Below the pieces are notes generated by a model. The model was not told the origin of the DNA. It did no database searches and was given only the letters and a program-made list of their open reading frames with translations. 60,166 bases of DNA from Myxococcota bacterium (GTDB lineage Bacteria; Myxococcota_A; Bradymonadia; UBA7976; UBA1532): contig JAKLJY010000046.1 of NCBI GenBank assembly GCA_023150895.1, positions 1-60,166 of the forward strand. The letters are read 5' to 3'. A program made the translations under genes and the position numbers. Shown here one piece after another: positions 9,613-17,424 of the stretch; positions within the stretch are counted from its first letter, which is position 1, and the number at the start of each line of letters is the position of its first letter.

Positions 9613-10308
9613 TCATAAGCCCACCGCCGCGACTTCCGTGGAGAGCCGCTCGGCCTGCGTGCATCGCTGGCGCACTACGGGCCAGTTCTTGGTGATGGTT
9701 TGTTCGTGGGAGCGATAGTCGCGCGAGGTCTTCTTGATCCGCTGTGCGAGAGGCAGCGCCATCAACTGGGCTTCGACGTTGAGGTTGCACTCGAGGCCGT
9801 TCAGAAGCGCGTGGCCCTCGTCGAACGTCGCAGCCGTGAGCCAGGCCTCGACCGCCTTCGACGGCACGCACAACACCGTCTTCGGCCCTGGCCCCTGCAT
9901 CCCAGCCCACGCGAGAATGCACGTGCGGACGGCATCGGCGCTGCCCGAGGGCGGCGGACACTGGATCACGTTGGGGAGCGTGGGCCAACCGCGCTGCCCT
10001 GCGAGGTTGGCAATCTCGTCGCTGACATCGGCGTACCGCTTCTCGGCAACATCGGCGTCGATATGGACCACGAAGAGATCGAAGCCCGGCAAGGTCGAGT
10101 CGTCCTCGAAACGGGCATGCCCGCGCGCCGCGAAGTCGACGCACCAGCGCAGGACACCGCCCCAGCCCGTTCCGAGCTTCGGTCTGGTCGGCTCGGGCTG
10201 GAGCAGGGTGAGCACGAAGGGACGAGGGAGCAGCGCCTTCAACGCGGCCTCGATCACGATCGCGTCGGTCGGCCCCTCCGCGATCAGGGCCACTCGGAGG
10301 TCAGACAT
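9613..10308 (-). CDS. TOPRIM-domain protein (DUF4276/RloB-like), partner of the adjacent ATPase
   Basis: 231 aa. The start at 10308 overlaps the end of the ATPase gene by 8 bases, so the two are translationally coupled. The N-terminus [16 protein letters not shown] gives the TOPRIM glutamate (E11) and TD, and [12 protein letters not shown] gives the DxD pair (D84, D86). TOPRIM nucleases bind Mg2+ there and cut DNA or RNA. Two-gene ATPase+TOPRIM systems are known in phage defence (OLD/Gabija logic, PARIS, AbiL), and RM-linked ORFs rloA/rloB are known in Campylobacter hsd loci. This one sits between hsdS and hsdR, so a backup or accessory defence role is a reasonable inference. The exact family (DUF4276 or RloB) would need a profile search. 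Confidence 0.75.
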   Translation of the reverse strand: MSDLRVALIAEGPTDAIVIEAALKALLPRPFVLTLLQPEPTRPKLGTGWGGVLRWCVDFAARGHARFEDDSTLPGFDLFVVHIDADVAEKRYADVSDEIANLAGQRGWPTLPNVIQCPPPSGSADAVRTCILAWAGMQGPGPKTVLCVPSKAVEAWLTAATFDEGHALLNGLECNLNVEAQLMALPLAQRIKKTSRDYRSHEQTITKNWPVVRQRCTQAERLSTEVAAVGL

Positions 10309-11476
10309 TGGGCACAGCTCCGAGGTTGCCCATGGCCCACAGCCGCGAAAGCGGGTACTCCTTGTTGAGGGCCTGCAGTTCGGCTGTCAGCGTGATGCGC
10401 CGGACCGTCGTATGCCCCTCGCTGTTGCGCTCCACGGCGAAGAGGCGAACCTCATCGTCCTCGAGATCGAGCCCGTCGAGCACTGTGGGGTTGTGTGCCG
10501 TGAAGAGGAGCTGCCGATCCGGGTTCGTCGCAGCGAGCCACGCCGCAAGGTGGCCCACGAGTCGCGTCACCAGCCGCGGGTTGAGTGCAGAATCGAGGTT
10601 GTCGATCGCGAAGATCGAGGGTGAAGAAGGCGAGAGGCAAAGAACGGCAGCAAACAAGACGTAGAGGGCGCCCTCGCTCGCATCCGCGGCGGTCAGCGTG
10701 CTGCGTGACGCAGCCATGAAGCGGTCGGTGAACTTCAACACGTTCTTCGTGCGCGGGACCGAGGGAGACAGCAGATCGCCCACGACGTCAGTCACTCCCA
10801 CGTCGCTCACCCAGTCGATCAGGCCGAGGATCTCGTCGACACGCGCTTCGTCAACACCACGCTTCAGCGCCTCGAAGCCCTCGGCGAGACCACCTCCGAC
10901 GAGTCCAACAGGCACGCGCGTCTGCGGGTCGGGTACGGTCGCGCGCAAGGCAGGCGTGTTGGGCGTGTAGATGACGTACTCCTGCAGCGCTTTCAGGAGC
11001 AGAGAGGCCGGATCCCCTGGCGGCAAGTCGACGACTTTCAGCGCCGAGAGACCCCTGGTCTCGTCGAGGTTCTCTTTGTCAGTGCGGACGCCGCGGCTCA
11101 CGATTTGCGTCTCGCCCGACGAGAGGAACTCGGTCTTGAAGGACCAGGCGGGCTTCGGCTTGTCGAGGGGGTTCAGCAGCGACACGCGAAAGGTCGCAGA
11201 CGGCTCCCCCCGTGCCTCGAGCGTGATGTGCGGCGGGATCTGCGTGCCCGCGAAGGAAGTCTTGAATAGACGAGGCAATCCCGCTCGCACGCCTCGCCGG
11301 ATGATCGCCTCATCATCAACGCGCCCCGTCGCGGCTGCGCCCAGCACACCGAGCGCCTCCAGGACGTTGCTCTTGCCCACGCCGTTGGCCCCGATGAAGC
11401 AGTTCACTCGTCCGAGCGAGACCGACTCGTCGAGGACCGACTTGAAACCTCTGATGTGGATCTCGCGTAGTTTCAT
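10301..11476 (-). CDS. AAA (OLD/RloA-like, SMC-type) ATPase of an ATPase-TOPRIM pair
   Basis: 391 aa from the ATG at 11476 (MKLREIHIRGFKSVL). The longer upstream frame is low-complexity and lacks homology-like features, so I rejected it. Walker A is GANGVGKS at residues 29-36, right after the typical IRGFKS-L strand. Walker B appears as FAIDNLDSALNP (D-N instead of the usual D-E), and FTAHNPTVLDGL supplies the H-loop. The C-terminal [16 protein letters not shown] tail is of the kind I associate with ATPases next to DUF4276/TOPRIM genes. It probably forms a dimeric sensor complex with the TOPRIM nuclease. The Walker B glutamate position holding Asn could slow hydrolysis; this is inference. Confidence 0.8.
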   Translation of the reverse strand: MKLREIHIRGFKSVLDESVSLGRVNCFIGANGVGKSNVLEALGVLGAAATGRVDDEAIIRRGVRAGLPRLFKTSFAGTQIPPHITLEARGEPSATFRVSLLNPLDKPKPAWSFKTEFLSSGETQIVSRGVRTDKENLDETRGLSALKVVDLPPGDPASLLLKALQEYVIYTPNTPALRATVPDPQTRVPVGLVGGGLAEGFEALKRGVDEARVDEILGLIDWVSDVGVTDVVGDLLSPSVPRTKNVLKFTDRFMAASRSTLTAADASEGALYVLFAAVLCLSPSSPSIFAIDNLDSALNPRLVTRLVGHLAAWLAATNPDRQLLFTAHNPTVLDGLDLEDDEVRLFAVERNSEGHTTVRRITLTAELQALNKEYPLSRLWAMGNLGAVPNV

Positions 11477-11522
11477 GCGTAGCTTCCCTTGCCGGGACGT
11501 GGTCGTGAGTGGTCCGGCGTGG

Positions 11523-11945
11523 TCATGTCGCGCACCGGGCGAGGCGCTGGTCCAGCCACCAGACGGCCACGGGAGCGAAGGTCGACTTCGCCGGTGTCGC
11601 GACAGTCTGCTCACGCGGCAGCCCTTCTTTGCCAGCTTGCGCGACGGCTTCCTCGCGCGGCTGATGGATGACGGAGGAGTAAGGCTTGTCGGCAATGCTC
11701 ACCTCCGACTCGACGGTGAGCGCATCGGTGCGCGCGCGGATGTCGGACGCAGTGAAGCCGTGCAGCGGCCCCTTCAGGCTGTTGATGTGGCGGGAGATGG
11801 CCGCGAGGCTCACGGCAAGTGACTCGAGCGCGGACGTCTTGCCCACACCATTGACGCCGATGATCAGGTTGAAGCCCGGCTTGAACGAGAACTCGGCCGC
11901 CTCGACGGCGCGCACGTTGGTGAACTCGAGGCGCATGACGATCAT
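11523..11945 (-). pseudogene. Truncated AAA ATPase (N-terminal third of a RecF/SMC-like protein)
   Basis: 140 aa, starting with an ATGA overlap on hsdS. The N-terminus is a good ATPase head: RLEFTNVRAVEAAEFSFKPGFN then GVNGVGKTSALESL (Walker A). It proceeds to a segment like the middle of the ATPase head (FAPVAVWWLDQR) and then stops. Walker B, the signature and the H-loop are all missing, and the next 46 bases lead directly into the second ATPase gene. This looks like a deletion that removed the rest of the gene. A short functional protein cannot be excluded, but ATP hydrolysis is not expected. Confidence 0.65.
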
Positions 11946-13177
11946 GCCGCCGCCCCCACGTCGAGCTCGCCGGTCACCGCAGCGGCGATGAGCGCGGAGC
12001 GACGCTCCTTGAGCAGCGCGATGGTGCGTTCAGTCGCCGCGCGCACGGCGTCGAGCTTCGCGGTCTCGCGCGCGATGTGCTCGACGATGGTCCGCTGCTC
12101 GTCGGGGGGCGGCACAGGAATCCTGAGGCCCGCCACATCCTCGCATGTCAGAGCGCCCTTCGTGCCCCCCGCGTCGTCGCTAATGCTGCGCAGATAGTCG
12201 TAGGCTCGATGGAACGACCAACGCAGGAACCAAGCGTCGACAAGTGCAGGGTCGGGCGCGACGAACGCCATGTGCTGATTGATGGTCGCTTCGATCGACA
12301 GAACGACGGCTTGCCCCCGCGTCTTTCCCTGTCCGGTAATCGCTACAAGCACCGTCCCAGGTCGTAGGCGCGGCAGGTGGCATTCTCGCAAAGCCGCGTC
12401 GGTTACGAACTGGTCCGACGACGTCACCTCCTCATGGTTGACGACCGAGCTGTTCAGCCAAGGAAAGGAGCCTTCGCTCCAGTAAGCCACCTTGTCACGT
12501 TCGGGCGTGGAGCCATTGCCGACTTTGGCCAGATGCCCGACCTTCCAGAGTTCCCAATGCGCCGGGATCTCGCCCAGCCACGGCACGCCGGAGTCGCGCA
12601 GCTTCACCTTCGGGTCGAGCCCGCGCGTGACAGCGGCGGCGATGATGGCCTTGCGCTTCTCGGCGAGCAGGTCGAGCACGCGCTGCTTCGCAGTGACCAG
12701 CGCATCGAGCCGCGTAGTCTCGCTCTTGAGGTACGCAGACATCGCGCGCTGCTCCTCAAGCGGAGGAACCGCGAGCAGCACATTACTCACCTCCTCCGCA
12801 GAGATGCCCGGCTGGGCGGCCGACTGGCTGAGTCGATTGAGATCGAGGTACCGAAGCAACTCGCCTAGCCAAGTCAGGTCATCGTCACCGAGCCTCGTGA
12901 CGACGACTGCGTGTTCGGAGGCCCAGAAACGGTCCCTCGCGTAGTTCACGTTGCCGCAAAGCGCTCCCTGGCGCCCGATGAGAACGAACTCGCCCTCGTG
13001 CGTGTAACCGCTGGTGTATCCCCGCAGGCCATTGCCGCCGTACACGGGGAAGTCGCCTTCGTCCTTGATCGAGTCGGCGGTGATGGCCTCGCCGCTCCGA
13101 AGTGACGCGACGTGCTTCAGCTTCTTCCGCGTCCAGTGCTTCGGCGCGATCTTGGTCCACTGGTCGATGAACATCAC
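11942..13177 (-). CDS. hsdS: Type I restriction-modification specificity subunit S
   Basis: 411 aa, ATGA overlap with the end of hsdM. HsdS reads the bipartite DNA target for both methylation and cleavage. The protein shows the classical two-fold layout: target recognition domain 1 (about 10-145, with GEFVLIGRQGALCG), a central helical spacer (about 142-187, EEQRAMSAYLKSETTRLDAL), TRD 2 (about 205-355, with GTVLVAITGQGKTRG), and a second helical segment (about 357-402, DEQRTIVEHIARETAKLDAV). The two helical spacers are clearly related, as usual. Both halves are complete, so the enzyme should be able to recognise a split sequence. The TRDs do not let me predict which one. Confidence 0.93.
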   Translation of the reverse strand: MMFIDQWTKIAPKHWTRKKLKHVASLRSGEAITADSIKDEGDFPVYGGNGLRGYTSGYTHEGEFVLIGRQGALCGNVNYARDRFWASEHAVVVTRLGDDDLTWLGELLRYLDLNRLSQSAAQPGISAEEVSNVLLAVPPLEEQRAMSAYLKSETTRLDALVTAKQRVLDLLAEKRKAIIAAAVTRGLDPKVKLRDSGVPWLGEIPAHWELWKVGHLAKVGNGSTPERDKVAYWSEGSFPWLNSSVVNHEEVTSSDQFVTDAALRECHLPRLRPGTVLVAITGQGKTRGQAVVLSIEATINQHMAFVAPDPALVDAWFLRWSFHRAYDYLRSISDDAGGTKGALTCEDVAGLRIPVPPPDEQRTIVEHIARETAKLDAVRAATERTIALLKERRSALIAAAVTGELDVGAAA

Positions 13178-15213
13178 GCGACCACCTCGCGAAGCAGACG
13201 GAGCACCTCGTCTTCGGCTCGCTGAAGGTCGGTGTCGATATCATGTAGCGACCGAGGTGGTGTGAAGGTGAAGAAGTAGCGATTGAAGCTGATCTCGTAG
13301 CCCGGCTTGGCCTTGCTCTCATCGACTACAACCGCCTTGCCATCCTTAACGCTGATGCCCGGCATCCAAGCGTCGGGGACGTGCGGCTTCACCTCGCGGT
13401 CAAAGTAGGCGGCGATGTCCTCCTTCAGCGGCACATTCTCGAAATCGCGTAGGTCGGCGTCGGCTTCGAAGCCCGAGCCACGACCACCCGCTGGCACGGG
13501 CTCGGCCTTCGCGTCGCGCTGCGTGAACACCGAGCGAAACAGCTTCTGCTCGGGCGCCTTCCAGCGGCTTCCACGCTTCTTCAGCAGCGCCTCGATCTCG
13601 TCCCACGTCGCGGACCAGTCCAGGCGCGGCTTGCGGCCGAGCGCCTTGTCGATGGCCTGCACATCGTCGAGCAGGTGCGGGCAGGCGTCGAGGAAGCGCG
13701 CCTTGTCGTCCCTGGTCATCAGGTAGCGAAGGCGCAACGGGCGCTCGACGGTGACGCGTGTGTAGCCGAAGTCGGCGTTGTCGAAAATTTTCGAGCGCGG
13801 GCCTTCCTCGAACTTGCCGTAGAGGCGCACGACCTCGTCGATTTGCTCGCCGGTCATGTGCCGCCGCTTGTCGCCGAGGCTGCGCTTGCTGTCCTCGCTC
13901 CCGCCCGCGGTCCACACGTCGCGCGCGTCGAGGAGCTGCACCTTGCCCTTGCGCCGCTTCTCCTTGCGGTTGGTGACGACCCAGACGTAGGTGCCGATGC
14001 CGGTGTTGTAGAACATCGACTCCGGCATCGCGACGATGGCCTCGAGCCAGTCGTTCTCGAGGAGCCACCTGCGAATCTCGCTCTCGCCCGAGCCCGCGCC
14101 GCCCGTGAACATGGGCGAGCCGGAGAAGACGATTGCGAGCCGCGAGCCCTCTTTGTGCTCTTTCGGCTTCACGTCTTCGCGCTTGCTCCACATGTGCTGC
14201 AGGAACAGCAGCGCGCCGTCGTTCACGCGCGGCAGCCCGGCGCCGAACCGGCCGTCGAAGCCGCGCTTCTCGTGCTCCCTCTGGACCTCCTTCTGCTGCT
14301 TCTTCCAGTCGACGCCGAAGGGCGGGTTGCTCAGGAAGTAGTCAAAGGTCTTGGACGGAAACTGGTCCTCAGTGAAGATGTCGCCAAAGCGGACGAAGTC
14401 GCCAGCGTCCGCACCGGACGGCACGTGGCTCACCTCCTTCATGAGCATGTCGGAGGCCGCGGTGGCGAAAGCTCGCTTATTGTAGTCCTGCCCGTACGCG
14501 TGGAGCCTCGCCGCGGTGTTGTGCTCCCGCAGATAGCGCTGCGCCTCGGCCAGCATGCCGCCGGTGCCGCAGGCCGGGTCGAGGAGTTCGCGCAACGTGC
14601 CCTTCGTCGCAAGCAGTTCGTCGTCGTGGATGAAGAGCAGGTGGACCATGAGGCGGATCACTTCGCGAGGCGTGAAGTGATCACCGGCCGTCTCGTTCGC
14701 GAGTTCATTGAAGCGGCGGATGAGATTTTCGAAGATGAGCCCCATCTGCTCGTTCGGCACGTTCGACGGGTGGAGGTCGACGTCGGCAAACTTCGAGACC
14801 ACGAGGTAGAGGATGTTCGCCTCGTGCATCTTCTCGATCTCGGTTTCGAACTCGAAGTACTCGAAGATGCGCTGAACGTTCGTCGAGAAGCCCTTGATGT
14901 AGCTGACCAAGTGTTTGTTGATGTTGTCCGGGTCGCCCTTGAGTTTCTCGAAGTCGAGCGGCGAATGGTTATGGAAGCGCTGGCCCGCCACCGTGTTCAG
15001 CGTGGCGTCCAGCGCCTCGCCCACGAGCTTGCCGCCCTTGAGCCTCTCGTGCGTGGCGACGACCGCGGCCTTCGTCCCGGCGAGGACGCAGTCGAAGCGA
15101 CGCAGCACCGTCATCGGCAGCATCACCCGCTCGTATTGCGGGGGGCGGTAGGGTCCCCGGAGCAAATCGGCTATCTGCCAGATGAGGTTCGAAAACTGCG
15201 CGTGATCGGCCAT
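13174..15213 (-). CDS. hsdM: Type I restriction-modification DNA methyltransferase subunit M
   Basis: 679 aa from the ATG at 15213 (MADHAQFSNLIWQIADLLRG). The longer frame to 15312 runs through the 60-bp repeat and would give the same spurious MTSRGPAADGSGPK peptide as in front of mltG. HsdM transfers a methyl group from SAM to N6 of adenine. Visible: the N-terminal HsdM helical domain, then GDHFTPREVIRLM, the SAM-binding motif LLDPACGTGGML (212-219 core) and the catalytic NPPF (296-299). The protein is longer than a minimal HsdM (about 500-520 aa), with an extended C-terminus. First gene of the hsdM-hsdS-ATPase-ATPase-TOPRIM-hsdR operon. Its leader starts in the right 60-bp repeat. Confidence 0.93.
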   Translation of the reverse strand: MADHAQFSNLIWQIADLLRGPYRPPQYERVMLPMTVLRRFDCVLAGTKAAVVATHERLKGGKLVGEALDATLNTVAGQRFHNHSPLDFEKLKGDPDNINKHLVSYIKGFSTNVQRIFEYFEFETEIEKMHEANILYLVVSKFADVDLHPSNVPNEQMGLIFENLIRRFNELANETAGDHFTPREVIRLMVHLLFIHDDELLATKGTLRELLDPACGTGGMLAEAQRYLREHNTAARLHAYGQDYNKRAFATAASDMLMKEVSHVPSGADAGDFVRFGDIFTEDQFPSKTFDYFLSNPPFGVDWKKQQKEVQREHEKRGFDGRFGAGLPRVNDGALLFLQHMWSKREDVKPKEHKEGSRLAIVFSGSPMFTGGAGSGESEIRRWLLENDWLEAIVAMPESMFYNTGIGTYVWVVTNRKEKRRKGKVQLLDARDVWTAGGSEDSKRSLGDKRRHMTGEQIDEVVRLYGKFEEGPRSKIFDNADFGYTRVTVERPLRLRYLMTRDDKARFLDACPHLLDDVQAIDKALGRKPRLDWSATWDEIEALLKKRGSRWKAPEQKLFRSVFTQRDAKAEPVPAGGRGSGFEADADLRDFENVPLKEDIAAYFDREVKPHVPDAWMPGISVKDGKAVVVDESKAKPGYEISFNRYFFTFTPPRSLHDIDTDLQRAEDEVLRLLREVVA

Positions 15214-15269
15214 CGTCCATCCAGGGTCGGCTTCGGGGTCGAGGAAGTTCAGCGTACGCGGAAAACGGC

Positions 15270-15329
15270 GCTTCGGGCCGGAACCATCGGCCGCGGGGCC
15301 CCGCGATGTCAACCGGGGGCGGTTTTCGC
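15270..15329. repeat. Right copy of the perfect 60-bp direct repeat flanking the hsd island
   Basis: Identical over all 60 bases to 5954-6013 and in the same orientation. It lies 57 bases upstream of hsdM and 37 bases upstream of the rightward glycosyltransferase start. Removing one copy plus the 9.26 kb between them would rejoin mltG and the glycosyltransferase as divergent neighbours. Confidence 0.95.
15283..15312 (-). promoter_or_regulatory. Candidate hsd-operon promoter inside the right repeat
   Basis: The same TTGACA (15312-15307), 18-base spacer holding the 14-bp palindrome (15292-15305), and GATGGT (15288-15283) as in front of mltG. Here they point into hsdM with a leader of about 60 bases. 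If real, mltG and the restriction operon share one promoter/operator sequence by duplication. Confidence 0.4.
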
Positions 15330-15365
15330 TTGCCCGGGGGGTCGGCGGGGCAACATCGTCTGCGC

Positions 15366-16727
15366 ATGCCGCCGTTGCCGCCCGACGCCCCGCTGCTCTC
15401 GCTCGCCATGATGGTGAAGAACGAGGAGGCGTTCCTCGAGGACGCCCTGCGCAGCGCCGCGCCCTACGTCGACGAGATGGTGGTGGTCGACACGGGCTCG
15501 ACGGACCGCACCGTGGAGATCGCGCGGGATCTCGGGGCGCGGGTGGAGTACTTCGCGTGGTGCGACGACTTCTCCGCGGCGCGCAACTACTCGCTGCGGG
15601 CCTGTCGGGGGCGCTACCTGCTGGTGCTCGACGCCGACGAGCGGCTGCGCGGGCCGGCGGATCCGCGGGCGCTGCGCGGGCACCTGCGGCCCGGCAAGGC
15701 CCACCCGTTCGAGGGCTGGGCGATGAAGGTGCTCAACGTGCAGCTCGACGGCACGCCCATCTCGTCGTTCCTGAGCGTGCGCGTGTTCCCCAACGATCCG
15801 CGCCTTGCCTACCAGGGTCGGGTCCACAACCGCTTCGGCTCGCTCGACCCCGCGCACCCGACGATCGCGGCCTCCGTCTTCGGCGACTTCGAGGTGCTGC
15901 ACTTCGGCTACGACAAGGCCATCTACCGCGCACGCAAGAAGGCCGAGCGGTCGCTGCCCCTCATCGAACAGATGGTGCGCGAGCACCCGACGGATGCAGC
16001 CTATCGGTACTACCTCGGCCGCGAGCTGCTCGGCCTCGACCGCCCGCGCGACGCGCAGATCGCGCTCACCGAGGCCGTGCGCCTCGGCCTCGATGCGGGA
16101 CTGGCCGGCAACGTCGGCGAGTACGCCTCGCAGCTCCTCGTGGCCGTCGGGCAGACGGGCGAGGGCGCCGAGCCCGCGCTCGCACTCGCCGCACAGGTCG
16201 TCGAGCGCGTGCCCGGCAACGCGGACCTCTGGTTCCACATGGCACAGACGCTGCGCCGCATCGGACAGAACACCGACGCCGCGGTCTGTTACGACCAGTG
16301 TCTCGCCAGCCTGGGCGGCGAGTCCGAGTCACCATCGCTGGTGGCGCACAAGCGCTGGGCGGTGCTCGAGGACCTGGGACACACCCTCTGGGATCTCCAA
16401 CGGTTTCACAACGCGTACGCGACGTTCCTGGTCGCCGCGGAGGAGAAGCCGCTCGAGACGGACGGCTGGCCGAAGCTGCTCAACTGCCTGTGCGCGCTCG
16501 CCATCGAGCTCGGGGACGACGAGCGCCTGCCGCCCCTGCTCGACGCGCTCGTCGACCACGCCGAGGCGCCGCTGGGCATGCTCTTCTTCGAGGTCGACCG
16601 CCGCGCCCGTCGCCAGGGTCTCCCCGCCGCGCGCGCCCTGCTCGAGCACGCCCGCACGCGGGCGCCGCGCGTCGCGCAGGACCCGGAGTATGCGGGGCTC
16701 GCGGCGCGGGTGGGGGTGGGCGGCTGA
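15366..16727 (+). CDS. Family 2 glycosyltransferase with C-terminal TPR-like repeats
   Basis: 453 aa from the ATG at 15366; upstream codons fall in the 60-bp repeat. The GT-A domain is clear: LSLAMMVKNEEAFLEDAL at the N-terminus, VVDTGSTDRTVEIA, DDFSAARNYSLR, and the metal-binding LVLDADER (DxD). Members with this arrangement (GT2 plus TPR) are usually soluble or peripheral transferases of SunS or surface-glycan type. The C-terminal half (from about 190) consists of helical, TPR-like repeats (YRYYLGRELLGLDRPRDAQIAL and so on), probably for acceptor or partner binding. No membrane segments. It stands alone, ending in a strong hairpin shared with the convergent gene. Sugar and acceptor are unknown. 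Confidence 0.85.
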   Translation: MPPLPPDAPLLSLAMMVKNEEAFLEDALRSAAPYVDEMVVVDTGSTDRTVEIARDLGARVEYFAWCDDFSAARNYSLRACRGRYLLVLDADERLRGPADPRALRGHLRPGKAHPFEGWAMKVLNVQLDGTPISSFLSVRVFPNDPRLAYQGRVHNRFGSLDPAHPTIAASVFGDFEVLHFGYDKAIYRARKKAERSLPLIEQMVREHPTDAAYRYYLGRELLGLDRPRDAQIALTEAVRLGLDAGLAGNVGEYASQLLVAVGQTGEGAEPALALAAQVVERVPGNADLWFHMAQTLRRIGQNTDAAVCYDQCLASLGGESESPSLVAHKRWAVLEDLGHTLWDLQRFHNAYATFLVAAEEKPLETDGWPKLLNCLCALAIELGDDERLPPLLDALVDHAEAPLGMLFFEVDRRARRQGLPAARALLEHARTRAPRVAQDPEYAGLAARVGVGG

Positions 16728-16744
16728 CGGGCTGCGGGTCTCTC

Positions 16745-16777
16745 AGAGGGTCGGCGGACGATGCCCGCCGACCCTCT
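16745..16777. terminator. Bidirectional hairpin terminator between convergent genes
   Basis: A perfect 13-bp stem (16745-16757 with 16765-16777) closes a 7-base loop, 18 bases after the glycosyltransferase stop and touching the stop codon of the opposing gene. The stem is very GC-rich. There is no long T-run on either side, so termination may be less than complete. Confidence 0.75.
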
Positions 16778-17424
16778 CAGTTGCCGAAGACTTCGAAGCG
16801 CTTGCCGAGGCCGAACGAGAGCGTCAGGCCGCTCGTCGCGCCTCCGTCGGCGTAGTAGGTCGACCGCAGGGGCGGGGTGTGGAAGAACGGGACCTCTACG
16901 AGGCACAGGACGTCGAACGATCCCAGCATCAGCCCGCCACCCGCGATGACGGTCGCCCCCAGGTTGGCGCCGGTCGCCCGTTGTGTGCCGAGGTGCCCCC
17001 GCGCCTCGACGCTCGCGTGCTGGAAGCCGAGCGCCGCACCGCCGAACCCCACGAAGAACTCCCCCCGTTGATACAGGCGGAGCTCGGCGAGCCCGGCGTG
17101 GATCGTCGTCGCATGGGTCTGGCTGATCCCCGGCACGCCCACGTCCAGCCGGCCATCGAGGTGTCGATACCCGAGTCCGGCGTGCAGCGTCGGCAGTGGG
17201 ACCCAGTGGACCGAAGCCCCCAGGGCCAGCGGACGCACAGACTCGACATCGGAGACTCCGATCCGTTCGAAGAGCCTGGCGGCTCGCCCGCCCCAGGGGT
17301 TCTCGTCGAACGGGAAATTCAGACCGCCCGCGGCCTCGAGGTACAGCGTCGTCGCCGCGCACGGCCCGGGCAGCGGCAGCACGAGCGCAGCGGCGCTGGC
17401 GATCAGGACGTGTCGGCGTGTCAT
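16777..17424 (-). CDS. Predicted outer-membrane beta-barrel protein
   Basis: 215 aa. It has a Sec signal peptide (MTRRHVLIASAAALVLPLPGPCAA), then alternating polar/hydrophobic strands with regular aromatic and glycine residues (LHAGLGYRHL, FFVGFGGAALGFQHA, GLTLSFGLGKRFEVFGN). This is the pattern of an eight-strand-type barrel. The C-terminal residues GKRFEVFGN end near an aromatic, as barrel assembly signals do. The start overlaps the stop of the upstream lipoprotein gene (ATGA), so the two are coupled and may act together at the outer membrane. No specific family assigned. Confidence 0.7.
   Translation of the reverse strand: MTRRHVLIASAAALVLPLPGPCAATTLYLEAAGGLNFPFDENPWGGRAARLFERIGVSDVESVRPLALGASVHWVPLPTLHAGLGYRHLDGRLDVGVPGISQTHATTIHAGLAELRLYQRGEFFVGFGGAALGFQHASVEARGHLGTQRATGANLGATVIAGGGLMLGSFDVLCLVEVPFFHTPPLRSTYYADGGATSGLTLSFGLGKRFEVFGN

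Noticed and set aside
9563-10144. 193-codon frame overlapping the TOPRIM gene
   Set aside because: It is out of frame, Arg-rich and without motifs. The overlapping 231-aa frame has the TOPRIM residues and coupling to the ATPase.
6015-15269. An integrase or transposase within the hsd island
   Set aside because: I looked for one because of the 60-bp repeats. All reading frames there belong to hsd genes, ATPases or the TOPRIM protein.
5952-15312. Common N-terminal peptide MTSRGPAADGSGPK on MltG and HsdM
   Set aside because: It arises only because both frames run through the identical 60-bp DNA repeat. The real starts are downstream, at 5951 and 15213.
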